From NCBI GenBank assembly GCA_015066625.1, contig SVOC01000004.1, forward strand, positions 85,360 to 149,359: a stretch of 64,000 nt of DNA, written 5' to 3'. Position 1 is the stretch's first letter; each line of letters begins with the position of its first letter. The stretch comes from Oscillospiraceae bacterium. Lineage in GTDB: Bacteria > Bacillota > Clostridia > Oscillospirales > Acutalibacteraceae. Both the position numbers and the translations under genes were made by a program. This document shows, piece after piece, positions 42,812 to 50,706 of the stretch. Below the pieces are notes generated by a model, which saw only the letters and a list, made by a program, of their open reading frames with translations, made no database searches and had not been told where the DNA came from.

Positions 42812-43777
42812 ATGAAACTCGGCGTATTCACAACTTTACTTTCAAACCTCTCACTTGAAGAGGCACTTAAATATTTCAAGTCACTGGGCATTGAAATGGT
42901 TGAAATCGGCTGCGGCGGATATCCCGGCAACGCTCATGCAGACCCCGAAATTCTGCTTAATGACGAAGCAAAGCTTGAAGAATTCAAAGCTTTGATTAAA
43001 AAGTACGATGTTCAGATAAGTGCTCTTTCCTGCCACGGCAACCCCGTGCATCCCAACAAGGAAATTGCCGCTGATTACGATAAGACAATCAGAAATACAA
43101 TTCTGCTTGCCGAAAAGCTTGGTCTGAGCCAGATTAATACATTTTCGGGCTGCCCCGGTGACTGCGAAACCGCAAAATACCCCAACTGGGTAACCTGCCC
43201 CTGGCCCAACGATTTCGGCGAAATCCTTGAATGGCAGTGGAACGAGGTTCTTATTCCTTACTGGAAAGACCTTGTTGAATTTGCAAAGGCTCACGGCGTT
43301 AATAAAATCGCCCTTGAGCTTCACCCCGGCTTCTGTGTTTACAACACCGAAACCCTGCTTAAACTCCGTGAAGCGGTGGGCCCCGAAATCGGTGCAAACT
43401 TTGACCCCAGCCACCTTATCTGGCAGGGTATGGATCCCGTTGCCTGCATCCGCAAGCTTGGTGACGCAATCTTCCACTTCCACGCAAAGGATACAAAGAT
43501 TGATAAATACAATACCGCCGTCAACGGCGTGCTTGACAATAAGCCCTACGGCGATGAAATTAACCGTTCATGGATTTTCCGTACAATCGGCTACGGCAAC
43601 GACAACGCATACTGGAAGGATATTATTTCAAACCTTCGTATGGTTGGCTATGACTACGCCATCAGCATTGAGCACGAGGATTCACTTATGAGCCAGAATG
43701 AAGGTCTTTCAAAGGCTGTTTCATTCCTCAAAAATATTATTCTTACCGAATCCACAGGCGAAATGTGGTGGGTCTGA
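42812..43777 (+). CDS. Sugar phosphate isomerase/epimerase-like TIM barrel, long form
   Basis: 321 residues, second member of the same superfamily but with longer loops. Motifs: MVEIGCGGYPGNAH, SALSCHGNPVHP (His), NTFSGCPGD, IALELHPGFCVYN (Glu metal ligand), GANFDPSHL (Asp-x-x-His ligand), HFHAKDTK (His) and SIEHED (Glu). The metal site looks complete. It follows the short barrel by 11 bases. Acts most likely as the lyase/epimerase partner of the oxidoreductases. Confidence 0.88.
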   Translation: MKLGVFTTLLSNLSLEEALKYFKSLGIEMVEIGCGGYPGNAHADPEILLNDEAKLEEFKALIKKYDVQISALSCHGNPVHPNKEIAADYDKTIRNTILLAEKLGLSQINTFSGCPGDCETAKYPNWVTCPWPNDFGEILEWQWNEVLIPYWKDLVEFAKAHGVNKIALELHPGFCVYNTETLLKLREAVGPEIGANFDPSHLIWQGMDPVACIRKLGDAIFHFHAKDTKIDKYNTAVNGVLDNKPYGDEINRSWIFRTIGYGNDNAYWKDIISNLRMVGYDYAISIEHEDSLMSQNEGLSKAVSFLKNIILTESTGEMWWV

Positions 43778-43778
43778 G

Positions 43779-43902
43779 TTTCGCAAAGCGAAACAATGAG
43801 ATACGCCTTCGGCGTGTGATATATTGCTGTGCAATGTGATATTTTCGGCTTTGCCGAAAGTGATATTCGCCTTACGGCGAGTTCCGGAAGGGCTTCGCCC
43901 TT
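43779..43902 (+). repeat. Array of short hairpins separated by GTGATAT (family C, copy 2)
   Basis: Consecutive palindromes TTTCGCAAAGCGAAA, ACGCCTTCGGCGT, TTGCTGTGCAA, TTTCGGCTTTGCCGAAA, TCGCCTTACGGCGA and AAGGGCTTCGCCCTT, spaced by GTGATAT or similar 7-9 base linkers. It begins one base after a stop codon and sits inside the operon, before the next gene's ribosome site. Copy 1, inverted, is at 15367-15473. Confidence 0.85.
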
Positions 43903-43929
43903 ACCCGTTAGTAAAAGGAAGCGGATACT

Positions 43930-45000
43930 ATGGTAAAGAACAAAATCGGCTGTGCCGTTATCGGCTACGGCGGTATGGGCGGCTGGCACGCCCGTAAAAT
44001 CAAGGAAGAAATGGGCGAATATGCCGAAGTCGTAGGTGTATTTGACATTAATCCCGAAAGAAAAAAGGTTGCGGATGAAAAGGGCTTTTACTTTTTCAAT
44101 TCCCGTGAAGAACTGCTCAGCGATGAGCGTATCGACCTTGTAACAATCGCAACTCCCAACGATGTTCATAAGGAAATTGCCATTGATGCAATGCGTCACG
44201 GCAAGAATGTCATCAGTGAAAAGCCCGTTACAATCTGTTCGGCAGACCTTGAAGAAATGATTGCCTGTGCAGAAGAAACAGGCAAGCTCTTTACAGTCCA
44301 TCAGAACAGACGCTGGGATGAAGATTACCTCACGATGAAAAAGCTTTTTGATGAGAACACATTGGGCAATGTTTTCCGCATTGAATCCCGTGTTCAGGGT
44401 TCAAGAGGTGTGCCCGGTGACTGGCGTAACCAGCCTCAGCACGGCGGCGGTATGGTTTATGACTGGGGTATTCACCTGCTTGACCAGGCACTTATGATGA
44501 CTCTGCCCAGAAAGCTGAAAACCGTTTATGCGGAGCTTACCAACGTCACAAACGAAAACTGCGACGACGGTTTCCGCACAACTCTTATTTTTGACGACGG
44601 TCTTTCATTCTATGTTGAAGTTACAACAAGTAACTTCATCGAACTGCCTTTGTGGTATATGCTTGGCGAAAACGGAACCGCCGTTGTTGACAGCTGGAAG
44701 CCCGACGGTAAAATCGTTATGGTTTCAGACTGGGAAAACAGGGATGCGGTGCCCATCGTTGCAGGTGCGGGTATAACAAAAACAATGGCACCCCGTACCG
44801 ATGACACGATTCAGACCTATCCTCTTGATGTTCAGAAGGCGGATTGGGGCGAATATTACAAGAATATTTTTGCTTACCTCAGAGGCGAGGAAGATATTAT
44901 CGTTACCCACAATCAGCAGCGCAGACTTATGCGTCTTGTTGAGGCGATTTTTGAATCGGGTAAAACCAACAAGGTAGTAGAGTTTGAGGATATAATATAG
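43930..45000 (+). CDS. Gfo/Idh/MocA-family oxidoreductase (second of two)
   Basis: 356 residues. Rossmann loop VIGYGGMGGWHA, SEKPVTICSADL with the catalytic Lys, and GGGMVYDWGIHLLDQ with the active-site Asp/His. HQNRRWDEDYLTMKKL is typical of glycoside 3-dehydrogenase-like members. Differs clearly from the first oxidoreductase of the operon, so the two probably act on different substrates or in opposite directions. Confidence 0.92.
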   Translation: MVKNKIGCAVIGYGGMGGWHARKIKEEMGEYAEVVGVFDINPERKKVADEKGFYFFNSREELLSDERIDLVTIATPNDVHKEIAIDAMRHGKNVISEKPVTICSADLEEMIACAEETGKLFTVHQNRRWDEDYLTMKKLFDENTLGNVFRIESRVQGSRGVPGDWRNQPQHGGGMVYDWGIHLLDQALMMTLPRKLKTVYAELTNVTNENCDDGFRTTLIFDDGLSFYVEVTTSNFIELPLWYMLGENGTAVVDSWKPDGKIVMVSDWENRDAVPIVAGAGITKTMAPRTDDTIQTYPLDVQKADWGEYYKNIFAYLRGEEDIIVTHNQQRRLMRLVEAIFESGKTNKVVEFEDII

Positions 45001-45016
45001 TTCACAGGTGACTTTC

Positions 45017-46405
45017 ATGAATAAAGTTTCACTCAGAGAAAAGCTGGGCTACGGCGTAGGTGCCATAGGTCTTGACCTGAGCTACGGAATGTTCTATTCC
45101 TATCTGTCAATTTACCTTACCAATGCTCTGGGAATTTCGCCTGCTTTTCTGCTTATAATAACCCCCCTTGCAAGGCTTTGGGACGGCTTCAACGACCCCA
45201 TGATGGGTATGATAGTTGATAAAACCAAAACCAAAATGGGTAAATACCGCCCGTGGATTCTTATAGGTGCAATGCTCAATGCGGTTGTACTCTGCCTGCT
45301 TTTCAATAATCCCGGTTTCGGTGCAGGTTCAATCGGTCTTTATGTCTATGCCGCAGTGCTTTATGTGTTCTGGGGCATGACAAACACTCTTGCGGATATT
45401 CCTTTCTGGTCAATGGTGCCTTCATTTGCAAGCGAAGAAAAGGACAGAAACCTTGTTTCAACCATTGCAAGAGCCTTTTCGGGCCTGGGTCAGGGAATTA
45501 TCTCCATTTTCACACCCATTGCCGTTGCGGCATTGGGCGGTGTTGCAGGCAGCAAGCTTGATGCAATGACCTCGGATACACTGAGCAAAGGCTTCGGCAA
45601 ATGGTCAATTATAACGGCGGCAGGTCTTGTTTTCTTTGCCCTTGTCAGCGTGCTTTCAACCAAAGAAAGACGCATTGTTGTCAACAACGAAAAGTTTTCG
45701 TTCAAGGCGGCAATCAACGTCATAAAGAGCAATGACCAGCTTCTTGTTTTCATGCTTTTCGCAATGATTTCAAATGCAGGCTTCTATATGACCTCGGGCA
45801 TAAGCAGCTATTATTTTACATCGGTGCTCGGCGACCTCACCCTGCAGTCAAAGTTCAATCTTATGGGAACAATCGGTTCTGTGCTTGCCATTCTCGTTGT
45901 GCCCGTATGTTCAAAGTTTATGAACAACCGTTCAATCTATAAAATGTCCCTTTCAATGGCTGCCGCAGGCTATATCGGTATGGCAATTATGGGCTATGCC
46001 TTCGGTGAAAGCGTCAGCGTGACAGCACTGGGCGTTTTCTATATTCTCACATCTCTGGGCACGGGCAGTATGTTTGTTAACCAGACGGTTATGCTTGCAG
46101 ACTGCGTTGACTACGGCGAATATAAATCGGGTCAGCGAAATCAGAGCCTTACCTTCTCAATGAAGGGCTTTTTGCAGAAAATGGCATACACAATGCAGGC
46201 GGTTATTATGTACGCATCGTTCACCGTTACCGGCTACAACGGTGAAGCCGCAGTGCAGACTCCCGCCGCAAAAAGCGCAATCTCGTTCCTTATGTTTATT
46301 GTGCCTCCCGTTATGATGATTATTTCATTGATTATCTTTTCAAAGAAATACAAGATTCACGGCGAATTCAAGCGTGAAGTGCTGGATGCGGTAAGTGAGA
46401 AGTGA
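45017..46405 (+). CDS. GPH-family sugar:cation symporter
   Basis: 462 residues, twelve-helix transporter of the glycoside-pentoside-hexuronide family (MelB-like). The ATG at 45017 follows AGGTGA; an in-frame GTG nine bases earlier overlaps that site. Diagnostic phrases: GYGVGAIGLDLSYGMFYSYLSIYLT, RLWDGFNDPMMGMIVDKTKTKMGKYRPWI-type loop 2-3 (MelB cation-binding Asp region), and DYGEYKSGQRNQSL in the central loop. It most likely imports the glycoside handled by this operon. Confidence 0.93.
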   Translation: MNKVSLREKLGYGVGAIGLDLSYGMFYSYLSIYLTNALGISPAFLLIITPLARLWDGFNDPMMGMIVDKTKTKMGKYRPWILIGAMLNAVVLCLLFNNPGFGAGSIGLYVYAAVLYVFWGMTNTLADIPFWSMVPSFASEEKDRNLVSTIARAFSGLGQGIISIFTPIAVAALGGVAGSKLDAMTSDTLSKGFGKWSIITAAGLVFFALVSVLSTKERRIVVNNEKFSFKAAINVIKSNDQLLVFMLFAMISNAGFYMTSGISSYYFTSVLGDLTLQSKFNLMGTIGSVLAILVVPVCSKFMNNRSIYKMSLSMAAAGYIGMAIMGYAFGESVSVTALGVFYILTSLGTGSMFVNQTVMLADCVDYGEYKSGQRNQSLTFSMKGFLQKMAYTMQAVIMYASFTVTGYNGEAAVQTPAAKSAISFLMFIVPPVMMIISLIIFSKKYKIHGEFKREVLDAVSEK

Positions 46406-46423
46406 TTCAGGAGGTTTCTGAAA

Positions 46424-46705
46424 ATGAAAAAATTTTTGAGTATAATATTGGTTGCTTGTGTTTTTACAACAATGTTTTCCTGTATGGCATATGCTGATTT
46501 TGAGATTGGAAAAGGGGAATACTTGTGGTTTTTGAGCGAAACCTTCCCCTCGTTGGGAGAAATTATTGAGCAAATGATTTTACCTGTATTCAAATCGGCA
46601 GATACGCTTCCCGAACTGATTATGGCGGCAATAAGGTCGGTTAACGGTCTTTTGTTTGCAGCTCCTTTTTACATCATTGCTGTTCTGGGCATTTTCTCTT
46701 TTTAA
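46424..46705 (+). CDS. Small exported or membrane protein, unknown function
   Basis: 93 residues with a good AGGAGG ribosome site. Signal peptide 1-25 ending AYADF, a short polar middle, and a C-terminal hydrophobic segment (about 73-92, LLFAAPFYIIAVLGIFSF). It lies 18 bases after the symporter and may be co-transcribed with it. The frame continues, after a single TAA, into the next gene. Confidence 0.7.
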   Translation: MKKFLSIILVACVFTTMFSCMAYADFEIGKGEYLWFLSETFPSLGEIIEQMILPVFKSADTLPELIMAAIRSVNGLLFAAPFYIIAVLGIFSF

Positions 46706-46708
46706 GTA

Positions 46709-47065
46709 ATGGGTAGATCAATGCTGGGAGAATATCTTGAAAAATACATTGAAGGCTGTAAAACCCACGGAAGCGGCACAGACTGCGGCGATGATTACAG
46801 AATTGTCAACAAAGCATACGACGTGCTTATAAGAAATTTCCGTGTTCTCATAAAAGAAGAGGGCGGAAAAGAACTTCTGAAAGAATTGCTCAGGCACGAC
46901 AGCGTATATGTTTCCGCCTGGACGGCAACACTTCTGATTTTTGAATACCCCAAAGAATGCAAAAAGGTAATCAAGTCTGTTGCCAAAGGAAAAGGCGTGT
47001 GGGCATTCAGCATAAAAACTTTTTATAACGAATGGAAAAAAGGCAATATCGAAAAAATGTATTAA
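46709..47065 (+). CDS. DUF2019-like small protein
   Basis: 118 residues. The middle part NKAYDVLIRNFRVLIKEEGG...LLKELLRHDSVYVSAWTATLL resembles the DUF2019 family (short helical repeats), whose members often occur as small accessory or immunity-like genes. It has no evident ribosome site and lies in the same frame as the gene before it, one stop codon away (TAA GTA ATG), so translation may depend on reinitiation. ATG 46721 is an alternative start. Confidence 0.6.
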   Translation: MGRSMLGEYLEKYIEGCKTHGSGTDCGDDYRIVNKAYDVLIRNFRVLIKEEGGKELLKELLRHDSVYVSAWTATLLIFEYPKECKKVIKSVAKGKGVWAFSIKTFYNEWKKGNIEKMY

Positions 47066-47066
47066 A

Positions 47067-47099
47067 AAGAGTCGTCTGAAAGGACGGCTCTTATTTGTT
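47067..47099 (+). terminator. Imperfect terminator before the tubulin-like cluster
   Basis: AAGAGTCGTC and GACGGCTCTT pair with one G-T wobble; the following bases (ATTTGTTG) are only partly T. Separates the upstream genes from the 47215 unit. Confidence 0.7.
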
Positions 47100-47139
47100 G
47101 TATTTAAACAAAAAAATTGCCGATAAATCGAATATTATG

Positions 47140-47168
47140 TTGACATATTTATTTTTTTTATCTATTAT
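47140..47168 (+). promoter_or_regulatory. Promoter of the vWA/tubulin-like cluster
   Basis: TTGACA (47140-47145), 17 bases, TATTAT (47163-47168). One of the best promoter matches in the window, placed about 45 bases before the vWA gene start. Confidence 0.85.
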
Positions 47169-47214
47169 AAGGTTAATAATGGATTTTTATACATTATTTT
47201 GAGGATGGTGTGCA

Positions 47215-50200
47215 ATGAAGCGTACAATTTCTGTTTTATTGGCGGTGTTTCTGATACTGCAAGTGATGTGTGTTGCGGCATTTTCGGTCAGCGGAACCGA
47301 TTCCCCGAAGCACATACCACGCATTGTATCGGTTGTGTTTGATGATTCGGGAAGCATGTATAATGAAACGGACCGTTGGGCATACACAAGCTATGCTATG
47401 CAGGCTTTTGTGGCGATGATGGGTGAAGAGGATGTCTTGTATATAACATATCTCAATGCAAAGTCAGATCCCGTGAAAGTGACGCTCTCAAAATCCGGCA
47501 AACAGACATTCATTGACACAATCGAAAAAGCAATGTTTGGCGGCGGAACTCCCAACAAACTTTCAAAGGGAAAAGATTGCCTTGTGACCGAATACGCAAA
47601 TTACGGTACAAATGCAAAATATTATCTTGTGGTTATGGCTGACGGCTCCCTTGATGTGGGCAATATGTCAGAGGAGCTTTCGGATGTTACAAAAGAGGCT
47701 GTAAATGAGCTTTCAGGTGCAGACTTTGAATCGGTTTACTTTTCTATGAAAGGCAATCTGACCATACCGGGAGTTAACAATAAGGCGGCATCCTCGGGAA
47801 ACGAAATAGTAGAGGTTCTCAGAGAAATTTCGGCAGATATAATGGGACGCACTGTTGTGAAAACAACGGGAACGGGCGGGAAAATTTCTTTCGAGCTTAA
47901 ATATCCTGCCCTGAGTATTGCCGTGTTTGTTCAGAAAACAAGCTCATCTTTCACAAACATAAAGGTGCCGATTGCATATAACGGAAAAACCGCTTCATAT
48001 GAAACCAGCACATTCTATCTTGACTGTCCTACAAAGATAAATAAAAATCCCAATCATACAAAATATCAGGAAAAAATACCTTCATCACCGCCTTCGGGTT
48101 TTGTTTCGCTTATATCAAACGGTGATAAATCCGTATCCAAGGGTTCATATACAATTGATTTTTCTTCTTATAACATAACCAACAGCAATGTGGTTGTTAT
48201 GGTTGAACCTGCGGTAAGGGTTGACTGTCAGTATTTTATCGGCGATTCAACAAATCCCATCAGCTTTGAGCAGCTAAAGAATGATGTCCGTTCAGGAGAT
48301 AATGTCCGTGTGAAATGCGGACTTTATGAAATCAATTCGGACGGATCAAGCGGAGAACCGGTGCCTCTCGATGTTTTGTCTCCTTCATATAAGCTGTATG
48401 TAAACGATAATCCTGCAGGCAAGAAGCTGAGCGGAAATGAAAATGAATATCAGCTTACGGTTACGGAGAATTATGCAGATAAAGAGTTGAAAATTGAGGC
48501 GATACTCAAAGGCTATCAGCCCTTTGTTCTGAAAGAAAATTTCGGAGATATAAAATTAAGACCAACCTTTGATTTATCTGCCGGTGACGCAAACCGCACA
48601 CTGAATCTGACAAAGCCTGAATGGAAAAAATGGGTTGAAGGTGAAGGGGAAATCCGATTCCCGCTTTCGGTTGCAGACTCATCAATGCTCAGAGATATGA
48701 GCATAAAAACAGAAAACGCAGATTTTCTTGCTTCGGGTGTTTGTTCGGAGATTAAAAATGTACAAGTCATCGGGAACAGCGTTATATACAGTCCTGTGCC
48801 GCTGAAGCAGACAGCATTTGGTAAGTTACCTCAGACATTCAGCATATCATTGCACGATGATGTTTCAAAATCCGTTATCGGCAGTGTAAAAGTCAATGTT
48901 ATTCAGCCTCAGTACAAATTTGATTGTACAAATGAGCTTGACGAAGTTTCATTAGGGTCTGAAACGCTGAAAACAAACACAAAAGCAGTGAAATTTGTTT
49001 TGTGTGCAGATTATACCGGCAACGGAGTGTATACACCCGTCAAAGACAGTGACTGCGAAGGTGATATAAAGATTTCGCTCAAAAGCGGGAAATTACCCGG
49101 TACTGTTACGGAAGAAACCGGCGGAATAAGCTTTGTTCCCGTCTATAATGTTGACTCGGATGCAAAGGTTTCGCCTGCAGATGTTCTCGGTAAGGAACAC
49201 AGTATCTCCGCAACGGCGGTTGTGGACGGAGTTACGGTAAACTCGGAAAAGGTTGTCATTCCCGTACGAAACGCATCGTATAAACTTACGGTTGACAATG
49301 AAATTACAGAACCTTTGAACCTTAATACCGTTAACGGAAACAAGAAAAAGATTGTTTTCGGACTTCTTGCCGACTATGCCGGAGACGGAAATTTCGGCCC
49401 CGTGGCTGAGTGGGATTATGGTGTATTTGAAAAAATTCAGATCGTTTCAGGAGATTTACCCGGCAAGATTAATAAAGAATATGATGAAAACGGCAACCCC
49501 ACAGGCATATCCTTTACTCCCGATTATGACGAAAATAATAACAACGGAATTCCGTTTACCAAGGTTGCCGGCAAAACACATAAAATAACAGGTACTTTGC
49601 AGGTGTTTGGCGTTAAAGCGGAAACAACGGTTGAGGTTCTTGCTCCGGTATACGAAATCAAGGTCCAAAAAGAAGGCATAACCTTAGTCGATACCCGAAT
49701 CAGAAAAAATGAGCAGGGTGTCGAGTTTGTTATCCTGCGTGACGAGCGTCCCTTGACTAAAGAAGAACTTGAAGGACTTGCACCGTATGATCTTTCGTTC
49801 AGCACGGAGCAGAAGTGGATGAACGTTGAGGGTACGGCTATGGACGGCTATCTGTTCTGCAAGCCGATATATGACGGATGGAAGTTTATCTCTCCCGCCT
49901 TGTGGAGTTGGCTGTGTCTTTTTACAGTGCAGAAAGGCGATATGTCCGTAATTCTTAAATGCGGAGAAAACACTGCAGCAGCGGCCATACACATCGATAT
50001 GAACATTGTTGCTCTCACCATATTCCTTGTAATCATCGGTGTGCTGCTTCTCATTCTGTGGATTGTTTTCTGCTTCGTTACACGAATCCGATTTACCAAG
50101 GGTGCTTTCTACAAAGTAACTCTGAAACCCAACAGTAACGGCCTCGGCTACACATTCTCAACTGTTTCAAAAATCAATATACAAAAGGGCGCGGTGAGAA

Positions 50201-50694
50201 ACTTTATACTTGGCGGTAAGCTCTTTATCCCGTTCAGCCAGCAGTCAAAGAAGATTATGCTGAACAGTAATAGTGTCCTGTTCAAAACCGTAAAAGCCTC
50301 CGGAGCGCGCCATACATTTCCGTACACAAATCTTTCGGGAGAAATTAAAGGAGAGTTTAACAGAGGTCATCTTTCTCGTCAGCGCGTAAGAGAGCTTGTA
50401 TGCAGGGAAAAGGATAAATTTTCGATAGAAGCAACCACTCTGAAAGGCAAGCCTTGCGGCAAAGAGAAGTTCAGAATGGTTACGGGTGTTTTCCTTATTG
50501 AAAACACACCAAAGGCAAATATCATCGTTTTCTATGTGTCAAGGAAAAATGAACGTAAGCTGAAAGCTTTGGCACCTAAGGGCACAGGCTCTGCCAAAAA
50601 GGGCAAGTCAGCACGTAAACGCAACCTTTCGGGCAGGAGAGAACGTTCATCGGTCAAAAACACAAAAAAATCAAACAGGAAAATTAATAAATAA
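47215..50694 (+). CDS. Exported vWA-domain protein anchored by a C-terminal membrane helix
   Basis: 1159 residues. Signal peptide about 1-24. The vWA domain (about 35-215) has an intact MIDAS: Asp43-x-Ser45-x-Ser47 in DDSGSM, Thr112 in GGGTPN and Asp143 in MADGS. A long beta-rich region follows, including two tandem repeats of about 110-120 residues (roughly 570-690 and 690-815) with the pattern F-x-L-x-ADY-x-G-[ND]-G...GKLPG/GDLPG...GISF-[VT]-P. One membrane helix is at about 931-955, then a cytoplasmic C-terminus of 200 residues ending in a strongly basic tail (KKGKSARKRN and on). So metal-dependent ligand binding outside is tied to a basic cytoplasmic tail. First gene of the cluster. Function unknown. 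Confidence 0.9.
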   Translation: MKRTISVLLAVFLILQVMCVAAFSVSGTDSPKHIPRIVSVVFDDSGSMYNETDRWAYTSYAMQAFVAMMGEEDVLYITYLNAKSDPVKVTLSKSGKQTFIDTIEKAMFGGGTPNKLSKGKDCLVTEYANYGTNAKYYLVVMADGSLDVGNMSEELSDVTKEAVNELSGADFESVYFSMKGNLTIPGVNNKAASSGNEIVEVLREISADIMGRTVVKTTGTGGKISFELKYPALSIAVFVQKTSSSFTNIKVPIAYNGKTASYETSTFYLDCPTKINKNPNHTKYQEKIPSSPPSGFVSLISNGDKSVSKGSYTIDFSSYNITNSNVVVMVEPAVRVDCQYFIGDSTNPISFEQLKNDVRSGDNVRVKCGLYEINSDGSSGEPVPLDVLSPSYKLYVNDNPAGKKLSGNENEYQLTVTENYADKELKIEAILKGYQPFVLKENFGDIKLRPTFDLSAGDANRTLNLTKPEWKKWVEGEGEIRFPLSVADSSMLRDMSIKTENADFLASGVCSEIKNVQVIGNSVIYSPVPLKQTAFGKLPQTFSISLHDDVSKSVIGSVKVNVIQPQYKFDCTNELDEVSLGSETLKTNTKAVKFVLCADYTGNGVYTPVKDSDCEGDIKISLKSGKLPGTVTEETGGISFVPVYNVDSDAKVSPADVLGKEHSISATAVVDGVTVNSEKVVIPVRNASYKLTVDNEITEPLNLNTVNGNKKKIVFGLLADYAGDGNFGPVAEWDYGVFEKIQIVSGDLPGKINKEYDENGNPTGISFTPDYDENNNNGIPFTKVAGKTHKITGTLQVFGVKAETTVEVLAPVYEIKVQKEGITLVDTRIRKNEQGVEFVILRDERPLTKEELEGLAPYDLSFSTEQKWMNVEGTAMDGYLFCKPIYDGWKFISPALWSWLCLFTVQKGDMSVILKCGENTAAAAIHIDMNIVALTIFLVIIGVLLLILWIVFCFVTRIRFTKGAFYKVTLKPNSNGLGYTFSTVSKINIQKGAVRNFILGGKLFIPFSQQSKKIMLNSNSVLFKTVKASGARHTFPYTNLSGEIKGEFNRGHLSRQRVRELVCREKDKFSIEATTLKGKPCGKEKFRMVTGVFLIENTPKANIIVFYVSRKNERKLKALAPKGTGSAKKGKSARKRNLSGRRERSSVKNTKKSNRKINK

Positions 50695-50706
50695 GGGGTT
50701 TTATTC

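Noticed and set aside
43779..43902. CRISPR array
   Set aside because: The constant part is only 7 bases and the variable parts are palindromes, not spacers; no cas genes.
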